Of a stretch of DNA of 64,000 bases, positions 13,683 to 28,200 are shown piece by piece. The stretch spans positions 245,621,436 through 245,685,435 of the forward strand of contig OZ005648.1 of NCBI GenBank assembly GCA_963930645.1. Reading direction: 5' to 3'. The DNA is from Salticus scenicus (lineage: Eukaryota; Arthropoda; Arachnida; Araneae; Salticidae). A program made the position numbers and the translations under genes. A model generated the notes under the pieces. The model saw only the letters and a program-made list of their open reading frames with translations. It did no database searches and was not told the origin of the DNA. The stretch's first letter is position 1. Each line of letters starts with the position of its first letter.

Positions 13683-16253
13683 CATAAATTGTAGAGTTTC
13701 TGACACCATACTCTCTGCTCACAAAGCAACTTAACAGATGTGCCTCGATCTACTTTTTTTAGTATTTCAACTTTGAGGGATATACTCAAAGTTAGTCTTT
13801 TCCTTTTTTTCATCTCACACGAATCATTATTTTCACAGATTCTTTTTAGGCATGATCAACAATAAAAAAAAAAAATTAGAAGCTCAAAGATCACAAATGG
13901 AAATGACGCAGAACTCTTATCAAAATAAACCAAAAATAGATAAACACACTGACTCGTGTTTGATCGTTTGCAATGGCATCTATTTTCTCTCCTTTCAGCA
14001 TTTGAAAGAGTGATCTAGCAGCACACGTTTCTTTGACCTTAAAGCATGTGACAGTTAATCGTGTTCGTTTATCTGTTTCATTTCTTTGCACTTTCAATGC
14101 TGCAGAAAAGGTAAGTAGCGGGTAAGCTTTGATACAGGATGATTCGTTACACCTTACACAGTGATGCGATTTGGGGGTATTGATACTGTAAGTTTAGGGT
14201 AGTGATTGCTGTTTACAGATTTTCATGTGTTTTCAGATTCATGCAAGGCCATAATTTTGCAAAGTTGTATTAAATTTTTGAGTTAAACATCATTTTTAAT
14301 TAACATTCTATTTTATGTACTAAAGCTATAAACCGTCCAAAAACCTTTACTGGCTCCAGTTTTGGATTCATATGCAGTAAAGTGGCTCAATGTTCCATTA
14401 CAATTTTAAATGTTTGTTTCATTAATCTTTAAAAGTAGGGTTCATTCATTTCAGTGAATTTCAAAACAAACGCCAAATTTTTTTTATATAATTTATTTAA
14501 AAATGTATTTTTGATATGTTTTGTAATAAAGAAGAGTACTGATTTGTGATACGATTTGCAGTATCGACTCATGCCATGAGCTGTAAATTGGCAATTGCAA
14601 TAGGTGCTTTAATCAAAGTTGTTCTGAGATATCGTTTTTGAGTTGTTTAAATTGCAATTAAAGTTCTTTTTTCTTTACGGTAGAATGGGGTTTTAAAGGA
14701 TTTTCTTTCTTTCTTTTTTTTTTCTTCATATTCAAAGCGGTATTCTCTAAAAATTCTCTTAAAATATAAATTTTCAACAATAAATGATGAGTGAAGATAT
14801 GAAAGTGGAATGTAAAAACAACAGGAACAAATAATTTAACAGTGTTAATAAACAATGTTAATAACAAATGTCCTTGTTATTAACACTGTTAATGTAATTT
14901 AACAGTGTTAATAACAAGAAAGTAACTTAAATTCAATAATATTCAAGCTAAAAATTTCAATAAAGCTTTGTTTTCTTTATCAGCAGGTGGGAACACACGG
15001 GGTCAGATTTATACTTCTGCTGCCCAGGGACTAACGGCAACTTGATGCCCCTCTGTCTTTCCAGTGATTATCCCCCCCCCCCCCCCCCCATCTTCTTTTT
15101 AAAGTTATCCTAAAAAAATAATAATAATCCTGCTGAATTATGGACAAATTTTTGACATATTTATGGAGCCGCTTACAATAAAAATGCGAGAAATTTATTG
15201 ACAGAACTATTAGAGTGTTAAAGAGAATGAAACTGTCTTTGTATTTTTTCTCTAAGTATAATGCTTTTACTCTTATAAATGAGAAACCCACAATAACTTT
15301 TCAGAAACATTCACATCGCAAGAAATTGATCTAACGCCAACCAAAAAAGGGAGAATCAGTTCAGTTTTATGTAGTTCAAGTAGAAATACCTTGAAATTTA
15401 ATAAAAATGACTAAATATTGTCTATGTTCACTTTGACACTTTTTTCTAATAAATGCGATATCATTATTATTGGAAAAAAAAAAAAAAAAAAAAAAAAAAT
15501 TAAGAATACGAATAAAAACATTTGCCAATTTCATACATTTGCGAATGAAAATTGGCTTTGGAAATATGTCAGATGGTAGAAAACTTGAAACCTTGTTTTT
15601 TTTACGGTTTCTGCTCATAAGTTTACCAGTATTACAAAATAGTTAGAATTGCTCTACTTATTTAATTTTAGTAGCAGCTTTAAATAAATTCAGAAATAGA
15701 TCGAAAATATAATATTCTTTATTTGGTCATACTGAAACAAGTAGATTCTTAAGTAGAAAGATCTTTAGAATATAAGAATTTTAACCCTCGCTTTCCCAAG
15801 ATGGAGAATTAAGCCCGCCTCATTCAAAAAGTGTGCTAATTCGCCAGAGAGATAGCAAACGTAACCAGTGGAATGTTGAAAATTCTAAACGATACAAAGA
15901 GGCACAGTGCTGGTGATTTTCACCAAACGTGCCAAGTGGCACCTGAAAGCGATTTTTCTGCAGTAACGCCTTGATCTTGGGAAAGCGAGGGTTAATGGAC
16001 TTTAGAATACATTTAAAATGTCTTTCAAACTAGATAAAACCTACCAGCATTAAAAAAAAAAACTATTTTAAATATATAATGTTAATCAATAGTAAAGAAA
16101 AAGAAAATTCCTACCAAGATAAAATTTAAATAAATATATTGCAGAAATACGGAAATACTGCACAATTAATTATAAAAGGAAATTTCATTAAAAAAAAAAA
16201 AAAAAAATCAGTCTTTGACAAAATTTAATTTGTATATTATAATCCCATAACCA

Positions 16254-16284
<31 letters not shown>

Positions 16285-19200
16285 ACAAACAAACAAACAT
16301 AAACATATTTAAATATATATTTAAGAGATTTTTACAAGTCTTCACCAACTAAAGACATTACCGACATATATTAAAAAGATATAGCCACTTATTCAGAAGC
16401 CACATTCCATACATGTCCAAAATGTCAAACCAACAAATATATCGCCAATATAAAGAAGTCATCATCAATATATATTCAGAAGATATCGCCAATAAATATA
16501 CAGAAGCCATCATCAGTATATTCAGAAGATATCGCCAACAAATATTCAGAAGACAGCATCAATATATATTCAGGAGATATCGCCAACAATAATTACAAAA
16601 CTTTGAATAAACACCATAAAATGCAATAAACTAACAACAATTGTTTCGGGTTGAAAGAATACATGACCCTTCGTCAGGTGAACAAAGTAGGCGTGACTGC
16701 TGCAGTCAAAGCGGCAATGCACATTTTATGGTGTTATTCAAAGTTTTGTAATTATTATTTTAAATGCCAGTTTTGTGGTGCTTTCTTATTATCACCAACA
16801 ATATCCAGAAACCACCATTAATAATATTCAGAAGATATTGCCAACAAATACTCAGAAGGCATTCAATTTATAAATGTTGAGACCTCGGATACCAAAATCG
16901 GCAGTTGGTTTCTACGTGCATTAAAGGAAGAACCGACAGACAAACCGAAGTCATTAACACTTTTCAACCTCGTTGGAAAGTGCTAAAAAAAGAATACAAA
17001 TAAATATTTTCCAAATATAATGCATTTTCTAACTTCAAAATAAAATTAGTTGAACAAAATAAACAAAAATGAAAAATAAAATAAAATACATTCTAAAAGA
17101 ACAAAATTACTCATAGAATTAACTTAGAATTAACTCACCTTTACCTAGAAAATTATATTTTTAATGTCGCTCCTTTTGTATGAAATAGCAACACAATTCT
17201 TAAAGAAATAACACAAAAGCAAAAGAAATATTCAGAAACGCAGAAGGTTTTTTTTATTTTATCTGCAAACGATTTTCCAGTTTCATCTGCAGACGATTTA
17301 AACCTTAATGCTTAATTAAAATCAATATCTAAAAATTATTTTTATCATAAGATTGAATAAAGCAGACAATATTCAGTTTTTATGTGCAACTGCTTTTTTG
17401 CTTCATTTGTTAAGAGAATCCTTTAAAAAAATGTAATTAGGAATAAAAGAAGAAATACAGTAAACAGGGCTTGATTAATGCATGGGCCGGCTGGGCCATG
17501 GCCTAGGGGACATTGCCTTAAGAGCCCGAAATTTTGCTTACAGTACAAACAATTTTAATTAAATCATATAAAATTGCTCTTGAAAATAGCACTTTATGAG
17601 GATTTTACTTCTGACAGCAAAATAAACAGTTTTACAAAGATAGAACTTTGTTTAAATATGCATTTTTGGTCAAGATAGTAGAAAAATGTAAGGTTTTTTT
17701 TTTTTAAAGAATGGTAAAAACTGTGAAGAAAATTATTGATGCGAGGGTGAGCAAATGCGCATCAGGCCCGAAGCCTAATTTTGGCTTGATCAGGCTCTAA
17801 CAATAAAATATCTTTCATTTATTTAATCATAAATCCCCCGTCCTCATAAACATTCAGTGATTTTCATATAAAGTTATTAAAACATGTTATTTTTATATTT
17901 TTGTTTAAAAAGTAGTTCCCTATTGTATTTTTCTATTTATCCTAAATTATCCGCTAGTACCGTTCAATATTGGTATTTTCGAAGAATTTGCCACCCTGGG
18001 CTACAGCCTGTATAGCCCTCCCCTAAATCTGCCACTGGGAACACAGCTATTAAAAACTATGTAGTACTAACAGGTTTCTGAAGATATGTCAAGCTAGCAA
18101 ACACCAGATTATATTTCAAATAGAATAGTAAAACAAACTTGAAGTTATAAAAATTGAATTATAATTTACTTGAAAAACATTTTATTTTTAAATCAAATTC
18201 TATTAATAATGAGTGATACTATATTGAAATTTATATTAAAATTAAAAAAATTATATAAATACTTGAAATGAAAATGCTAGCAAGAATGTACCCCCACCCG
18301 AACCTGCTAGAAAAAAAATAGAAAAAACTCACCACCTGCTAGAGTCAACTTGGCAAAATTTCATTTCAGCTTAAAAAACTTTTAGAACATTGTAATGCTT
18401 CCTCCGTATCCATAGATGTCCAATACATTCCAGGTCTGCTAGTACATTATACTTCCATACATCAGCTAACCGCCTTCTTAAAAAATAGGCTTTGAGCCGT
18501 TAACATCAAACTGGACACCTACAAGGACTACCAATCAAAGCAAAGCTAGTAGCTGTGGAGCTGTCACTAAAAATTTGCATTACTAGTATAATAAGAAATA
18601 AAGCAAGTTGATTAATTATTATTATTATGTTTATGTGAATTTTACGGCTCAAATTAGAATACCAGTGCAGCATACAGTTAGTAACAAAATTGGAAGTTTT
18701 TTCTTTTTTTCCTTATAAATCAGTACATAAATTATTATTTTTTAAAACCAAGGAAATGTCCAAAATATCAGCTTCAAAATTATTGTGAATTCGTCCTTTG
18801 TGCAAAGTGTTCCTATTTTTATTCTTTGTGGGTTGGCAGCTATGCTATTATGAAAAACTGCTGACTGAATGTAGGTGGATATCAACTGACAGTTGGCTCT
18901 GCTATAACTTAGCTGCAGTTTTCCATTTGTTAGTTTCAGACTGCTTTTGTAAATTTTTTATTGTGTGAGGCTAAGATTAAATATTTGTTTATGTTAATCA
19001 ATAGGTGGCACTGTAATTACATAGAATGGTATAGTTTTGTGTTTTGTTTGTTTGTGGTAAAATTTTAATTTCAGCCTATTTCCCTTTCGCATTAACTAGG
19101 ATTGTATCATATATAGGGGAGACCCGTGTACCTAGGGCCGCTTTTTTTCAATGCCCCAAAACAGGGCCCTTGACCTGTTTAAAATTATCAAGCTGATATG

Positions 19201-22200
19201 TACATATCTTTAGGACTAATTACTACCAATTGGGATTAATATAAATACCTAAAGTAATAAATTCCGACAAATAGAAGGTTTTTAAAAAAACTTCACTTGT
19301 GGCCCTAGGTACAACTCCCTCATTGTACCTAGGGCCATTCTCTCAAATGTAGATTTCACTTTGTAATGAATAGAAAATAAGCATATAAACATGTATTTTA
19401 TAAAAGAAACAATATCAAGTAATATATTTACTTATCATATAATAATTATCATGTTGTTGCCTTAATTTAAAACACGAAATTTTTCACTTTTTTTTTCCTT
19501 TGGGATATTCTAACAGATTTTTTTTTTTTTTTTTTTTTTCAGGAGAGTCTCTTGGATTTCTAGATCTCTGGTTTTCAGTCACGTCTTTTCTTTGATGTGG
19601 GTGGTTTTGCTTTAGGTAAAGGTTTTGCTTAGGTTCGTACCTGTTAAAGCATAACACACGAAAAGATGTTAGATGTTGAAGGATTCGAAATTTCAACAGG
19701 TCACGAAACAGAGACATCCAATTCTATCATTGTTGGTTCACTTTCTTCCTGAAAAATCTATCTTTCTTTCTATTTTTTTTTTTTTTTTTTTTGGGGGGGG
19801 GGGGGGGGGTCTTGTCGTCTTGTCTTTCAGTCACATTTGAACTTAAATTTTCATTCTCAGTGAATGTGTTTTGATTTATTGGCTATATGTCGGATACACG
19901 AATGCCTGATAGAATGTTTACAGGGGTAAAGGCCGACGGATAGGACTTGCCAACACTTTCAGCAACGTCATATATAGTGATTGGTTTACCAGGGTTTGCC
20001 AGCATCCAATTACTATAGGCTGTATTGTTTCTTAACATTTCCTCGACCACTGACGTAGATTCACGTCATTTGAAAATATGAAACTCCACCAGTGGGCGTT
20101 TCTTTTGCAATTTGTATGTTATTTGTTTCTAAAAAGTATACACAATATTCATATTTGTACAGTCAGTATACTATGGATGCAAACACTTTGATTAGAGATA
20201 AAGTATGATTATAATGCATATCAATTTGTAATATAAATATGAATACGGAAAATTTAATTTTGAAAAACTGTAACTTATAAGAAAAATGCCCACAGGCGGA
20301 CTTTACTGTCAAAAAGACAAAAACATGCGGTCGCGAAAGTGTTAAAAGGTCCAAACACACTGGCCCTAGGTACAAGTTTTGGTAACTTCATTCAAAATGC
20401 CTTCCGCTAAAAAATCCACATGCAGAGAGGATTAATTAAATATCTCATTTATTACTCAATATAACAAGCAAAATTATACACTAGAAATGAAAGAAAAATA
20501 TTTGATTTGCCTTTGTAAAATAGCAAAAGAGAGCTGCAAAATTTTACTTCAAACCATGTAAATAATTCGTTTTCTACATATAACTTGTCAAAACTCTCTC
20601 CTCAAAAGTTCCAAAGTAGTTGTAAAAGTAACAATTGGTGTTGTTACTCGCCCAATTGAGTATTAAAACTTAAAATTAAATATTATTCAAATAAAGTGGG
20701 GTGGCCCTAGGTACACGGGTCTCCCCTATTATGTACAATTTTTTTTTTTTTTTTTTTTCTCTAACAAAATAAACATTTTAATATTGTTGTGCATTTTGTT
20801 CTCATATCATTCAAAATTCATATTTATTTTTTTCTATTTATTTTCATTTTAATATATTATAATCTTAGATTAACACAGGGTTACTGTCTTTGTTTGTATT
20901 TATTTTTTTTTTTATTTTTTTTTTTTTTATTTTTTTTTTTTTTTGTAAATTACTTTTTATATTACTTTGGTATTAAAGTGAATTATTTTACAGCTTTCAT
21001 GAAAGACTGTTTTAATAAAAGTATGAATCTTACAAGAGTTGTTGAAAATGTATTTTCTACTGGAAATTTTCTTCCAAATCATGAAAGGAGTTTGATGCAG
21101 TTCTCAGGTTTAGTCACTGTAGCTGACAAACTGAATTTCTGGAGATATTTGTCTCATTTCCGTGCTGTACACAGAGGAGCTTTTTTTGCTCAGATGAGAA
21201 CTACCACTGTGAGAAAACTGTTACCTGAAGCTTGGGGTAATTTTTCTTCTGTATTTTATTTGTTTCAGTTACTTTCTTTTTGCTAAATCTAAATCTTCTG
21301 CCTTCTTCTTTTTGACAGTAAATAGCTAATATTCTCCTTATAATGTGAAAACAAATTAATTTATTATGAATTTATCTCTGTGATTCATATTTAAAAGAAG
21401 GAATAGTTAATTTTATTATGTTATATATATGAAGTATGAATTCAAGTACACTGTAATGTATACTATTTTTTAACTTTTAAAAAGTGAAGAAAAAGTTCTT
21501 TTACATATTCTTGTGTTTTATTTGTAATTAAAAATTTAATTGAATATATAGTAGCTACTATTTTTGTTGATTCTAGGCTCTTTAAGTTTGAAGTTGCAGT
21601 TTTCTTGTATTTTTACGTTTGTTTTATTAAAAATTATTTTCTGAAATAGTAGTGACAAAATAATATGACACAGGTAAAAATATAGAAATGTTGTGACTCC
21701 TGTTAATCCAGCTTCTTATTCAAGAGCAGAATATTGGTAAAGGGAAGGAAACTTTACTATACTTTTTTAGTGTTATCTAATTGTATTATGCATTATGCCT
21801 ATAACTGTAAATTCTTATTGATTTATTGTGTATAAATAGGATTTCTGTGTCCTGTCCATACCCCTGATGGTGCTCCATGTGGTTTATTAAACCATTTGTC
21901 TTCCACTGCTCAGGTAATTGAAATAAATGGCTATTATTTCTTCCAGTAAAAATATACAATTAATTTACAATATTAACTTTTCAAACCAATTACTAAATTA
22001 ATTGATTATAGATATATATTAATTTAATAATTAATGTATCCAGTTTTAACGATAAAATATTTCTGGGGAAGTTAAGTCTAATTAATTACCCTCTTGAAGT
22101 GCACTGCTTCAGTAGTTATGTAAAATATTCTACATTAAAATAAAAGTTTTTTAATTATTAAAATTATAAATTCTTATTTTTGTTTCTTTTGATGTAATTT

Positions 22201-25200
22201 ATGTTATTATTATTATTATTTTTTTTTTTCATTAAAAGTGAAAATTGTGTTTTAAAAGCTTTATTTCATTCTAACCATTCATTCTCTACTTTGTTTCACT
22301 GTGATTCATTAATTTAAAATATAGTATCCAGACTTTGCCCATCTAGACATGTGTCACCTTTTAATACAGCAAAGAGAGAATTGGGGCTCTAATGTCCTTG
22401 GAAGTGTTGATAAGATGCAGTACTTAGTGATTGAACACAAAATATTGAAGATTGACGTTTTCAAAAAAAAAAAAAAAAAACATAATAAATTTTGTAGGTT
22501 TTTTCGAGAAATGTGTGTGTGAGTCTGAAGTTTGAAATTCAAAAAACATATTGTAAAAAATTAAAAGAAAAATTTTAAAGAGATAAATTTGACAAAAAAG
22601 TGACTCCATTTTTTTGTGGAAAATATTAATGACAATTCATGCCTGCAATTGCATTTTCCCTTTGTTGTTTCTACACTGTGAAAAATTTTCATGTGGTTAT
22701 TCATCTAGTGCCAATTTTCCTTTTAAGTTTCATTATTATTGAAGGTAAGCTAATTTTTATTTGATATATTTCTCTTTCAGAAATTTATAAGTTAAATTTT
22801 CATTAAATTGAAGCAATTATTAATAATTTTAATTGTTTTAAAAAAGAAAGGCTGTCCCAACCCAATTTCAATTCTTGCATAAAAAAAAATTCATATTTAA
22901 AATATTTAAATTTTAATTAATAATTTTTATATATTAAACATTATTCAAGGCAAAAGTAACTGGTATCAGTTATATGAGGATGTTTCTTCCAGTACTTTAG
23001 TGAACCTTGTTTGTGACATGAATCTGTTTCAAACACAAGAATTTTTCAAATATGTGCAAGTGTAATCCTGTAGGCAAAAATTATTTTTTTTTATAGTTTA
23101 ATTATTTCTGAAAATTATATATTAATAAAATTTAAAGTGTTTTGTTTGATTTTCTTTTTAAAATGTTTTATTCTAATACAGGTAGTTAATTATCAACCTG
23201 ATGTCAGCAATATTTTAAATACTTTTTGCAAATATGGCATGGTTCCATATGATGACCCAGTTTCTGGTAGCTACCCAGTATTAATGGATGGTAAAATGGT
23301 TGGTTGGTTACATAAGAGTATGGCTCATCAATTTGTAATCAAAATGAGAAAGTTGAAGTGTTTAGGGAAAGAAGGTGTAAGTAAAATTCTTCTGATTTAT
23401 TATTGTTTTTATTATCAATTAAACTAGTAATGAATTTCCTTACTTTTATTTTGTAAAGTTTTTTATATTCTAAATAGCTTTAATTTGTTTTAGGTATCAT
23501 TTAAATATTGGGCACTTATTGTTTTATTAATTTATTTTTATTTATTTTTTTTATTTAATTTATTTATTTGACATTTTTTACCGATACACAATACAGTTTG
23601 AATTTACAAGGAAAAATCAAATATGAACTGGAGTTTTTATAAATTATTAAATTAAATATACCTTATTAAAATCCTTAAAGTTTGAGCTAATATATTTCGG
23701 TGTCCCAAACGGGGCCATCATCAGAGCTCGAAATGACAAAACTACAGCTGGGCGGTATGTTTACTTTTCTCCTCGTCTTCGTTCTTTTCTTCACTTCGCT
23801 TTGTTTGGGACACCGAAATATATTAGCTCAAACTTTAAGGATTTTAATAAGGTATATTTAATTTAATAATTTATAAAGGTCAATCCTTTTAATTTTTTAA
23901 AATGTATTATTATAAGTCACTACTGGTGTTTTTATTTTTAAATTTCTACAGCGTGGCTAGTTGTGAGGGAAAATCTAAGTATCAGTGAAAAGTCAGGAAA
24001 TGTTGACAAATTTCGTGGAAATAAGATATATTTATCATTAAATTATTAATGCTATTTTATATCACCTAAATATTTCACTAATGTCGTGAAATTTTCATGG
24101 GAAATAATCAGTCAGAATCAGAGAAAAATAGCAGAAAATCTCAAAAAATAGTCAGGTAATATAGAAAATTTAAATGCTAGCCACCCTGTTATAATTACAA
24201 AACATGAAAGTTACATACTAAATTTTGACATAATCTCTTGATTTTGGTATGCATTTTCTCAATGTATTAGAAGTTTTTTAATGCCATCTTCATAAAGAAG
24301 AGTGAGGGTACATTTCCAGCCAATTGTGCACAAAAGCTTCAACAACAAAATCATTGTTGAATCGCTCATGACCAATGGTGTGTGGGAGGGTGTTCCAATT
24401 TTTTCCAAATAATTTCCTCCAGCTTCTTAGTTGACTGTGTGATGTGAGGAGATATTTTTGTGAAGCAGATTCATGTTTCTGATTGGAAATCTGACCAGAT
24501 TTTCCACTGATATGCAAGCTTTGTCTTGTCCATACAACATTAACTGTACAATGTTTATGGAGAAAGTCAATGTGCAAAGTTCCTTTGAAATTCTGAAATA
24601 CTATCACAAGGATCTTTTCTGCAATTATAAATATAGAAGTACTTTGTCAGCACTTCATTGAGTTGGCATTATAACAAATACACTCCTGCCTCCTTCTCAA
24701 AAGTTTAGAAAGATTTACAAACGATCCGTTTTTTTTTTTTTTTTTCAAAATTAACTTACCTCTCAATGAAATGTTTTCAAACATTGGGTATTTAAAGAAC
24801 TGGGTTTTCCTCATGTTTTTCAGTGACGATTGGTTTAAGACAAACGACTAGGGGGCTGGTAACAAATTGAGCAAAGTTAATAATGTTTGTGATCACCCTG
24901 TATGATTAAGTGAACGAAATGAACTGTAACTTTAGGATATGTTAATATAGACCCAGTTCAATTTGTGGATGAATTTGTCTGATGATAGTGTGTTAAATAA
25001 CAGAGATAGCTTTTTTTTTTTTTTTTTTTTTTTGTTAAGAGAATGTATGTATTTGTTCTGCTTATTTTTCTTTTTATTTAGCTAATTTAAATTGCAGTTT
25101 TCTTTATTTTAGGTTGATAGAAATATAGAAATTTGCTTTATTTCCAAAACAGACCATGCTTCTCAATATCCCGGTTTATTTATTTTTACAAATCCTGCAC

Positions 25201-28200
25201 GATTTGTGAGGCCTGTTATGAATCTTATGACTCAAGTACATGAACTGATTGGAACCATGGAACAAGTGTATTTACATATTGCACTTAATGAGAAAGATAT
25301 TATTCCTGGGGTAAGGAATTTTATCTGTACGATGATTAATCAAACCAATTAACAATTTATTAAAAATTATGTTTTATGCAGTATTTTATGTTCTGCTTGT
25401 GAGAATGTTAATAAAGTTATTTAATAATAATACAATTCTTTTTCTCAGTTTTTTTTTTTTTCCCCCCTCTTGAAAAAAAATGGTTTTTATTATTATTTTT
25501 AAGAATATTGTTCTGACATCTGCCTACTTCAAAAAAAAATTCAATAATGTACCTCAATGTTGTTTCTATTTGATTTTTAATTCCATTTTAGTAGAGAACA
25601 CATTCACTGATTTTCTTGTAGTTAGTTATTCAAAAATTATAAGATCATTTTTAAATTTTATTTTTTTTTTTTCCCTCCTGTATATAAATATAGTTAAATT
25701 TTATACGTTGCCAATTTTTTCATGTAGCAAGGGGTATTCATAAAAAAAAAAGCTAGAACTGTTTGATTTACTTTTATATAAAAAATTTATATTGTTTAAA
25801 TTATGTCCATTGAGTCTTTATGAATTGTATTAATCTCAAATTTAAATTATTTTCAGTGGACATTTCATAAAGAACTGGCTCCAACAAATATGTTGAGTAT
25901 GCTTGGAAATCAAATTCCATATTCAGATTTTAATCAAAGTCCTAGGAATATGTATGAATGTCAGGTATTTTTATTTAGAATATTAGACCATATCAAATTA
26001 ATGATCATATTATCTTTATTTTAATAATTTATTTTTGTTGCATTCATTTTATCAGTTTTCTTTTTATAGATGGGTAAACAAACTATGGGAACACCCTGTC
26101 ACAGTTTAAAATTCAGAGCTGATAATAAACTTTATCGTATACTTACTCCACAGTCTCCAGTCGTACGTCCCAAGATGCATGATTATTACCATATGGATGA
26201 CTATGCTTTGGGTACAAATGCAGTTGTTGCAGTCATTTCTTATACAGTAAGTATTTTTCTCAATTTGCAATAAAAGCGTTATCATTAGTCACCTTATAAA
26301 GTAGGTCTTTCTAATATTATGGGATACAGTCATATAGTTGAAAAATAAAGAATTTAATTATGCTTCACATATGTATTATATGTATTTTTGTAATCAGATT
26401 CGCAACCATTAAAAAAGAACTCCCCCAATGGAGGGCATTTGACCCATGCAAGGGTTGCACAAGTAGACTATTAACCTTAACCACTAAACACCAAATCCAC
26501 AACCAAAATCGTTGCAAAGCATGAGTGCAATGCAGTTTAAATTTAAGTGCAAAGTATTATTGAAATAGTGTTGTAAAATATTCATGAACCAAACAACACA
26601 CCTTTTTTATATAAATGACAATTGGCTGTACACTGGTAATAGAATTTTAATATACCACCAACCAGAGAATTAATTAAAAACTTTTATCATACTAAGCCAG
26701 TTATTGCATGTTTCGTGGTTTTAGATAGATAGAAAAAGCATTTTTCTTATGATTTTTAATTATAACATTTTCATTTTTCACATAACTCATTTCTTCATTA
26801 TTCAAAAAAAATACATTCTATCAATTTATCATTATTCTTATTTTGTCTATAGGGTTATGATATGGAAGATGCTATTGTTTTAAATAAATCATCAATGGAA
26901 AGAGGTTTTGCATGGGGTATAATTTATAAGACCCAGTTTATAAATTTGAGAGTAATTGCTGGTGATAAAGGTTTGCAAAAGACCTTATATTTTGGAAGAA
27001 ATAAAGATGATCCAAAGCTTGCAAAATTTATTGATGAAGATGGATTGCCTTACATTGGTACTCGACTAAACATGGGAGACCCTATTTGCAGGTACATTAC
27101 TTTTAATTGCTGTCTGTTAACGATGTTCTAATAAAATAAACATTGATGGTATATCTAAATAATACATTGATGATGTTTTAGATAAATTTTCGTATGAATA
27201 AATTTGTTCTTAAATAAGCATGTCTTTTAATTTTTTTTTTTTTGGCAACAATTAAATTATAGCTACTATTTTAATGGCTATTTTTTAAGGTAATAGGAGG
27301 TTCTTATTTTCGTATCTTAATTAATTAAAAGAAAACTAATCAAAAATTCGAAAATTGGGCTTCGAAGTATTGTGTTATTATCGGGTTCTAAGCTATTCTG
27401 AAGGTTTTAAATGTTTAGCAAGTAGGGAAGTTAGTTAAAAATCGATTGCAAGAATTGTACTGGACAAAGAAACAAGAATTGAAGTTAATAAAAACATGAT
27501 AAAAATGAGTTTAAAAACTTTATTAAACCAGCCAATTATTATAACCATTTTTACTCCTTAAATTGGAAAGTTGTAGAGGTTTTGGCAGACTGAAATCTCT
27601 TTAACCCTTTGCGGCGCAAGACAATTTGGGTAATTTAAATTATACTGCCACCGGAATTCATGAACCAAATTAAACTAAAAGAAATTTTAAGGTTTAAAAA
27701 AGGGGCTTTTCTGATATGTTATAAACGTAAATTTCTGCTAAAAATTTTCCGGGATGAATTTTTGCAGCTGGATCTTAAATTTTGCGTCCTCGCAGCGAGG
27801 ACAGCGCGCGTTAAGGGGCTAATAATAAAAGCCCAAGTTTCTGGAAAGTAATGCTCTAAAGTGATGTCATTACTAGAACAATTTATTAAAATTAAAAAGG
27901 AAATTTATTCTTGGATTGGAGGAACGAATAAAATAATAGAAGAAAGATGATTTAGACAAAAGTAAAAAAAAAAAATCTTAATTGCAGCAATGTATTAGGG
28001 GAGGAGGGGAACATTTTTTTTTTCCATAATTTTGAAAAAAAAAAAAAATGTAAATGATAATTTAAAAGAATAGTTGTGATTCTATGTAAGGATCACAAAT
28101 GGGGATTTGGCGGCTTTCTTTCTTGACCATTGCTCAAAACATTTAGCTAAATTAAAGGAAAGCATTTAAAAAAAAAAAAGCAGTTGAATTGATTATAATA

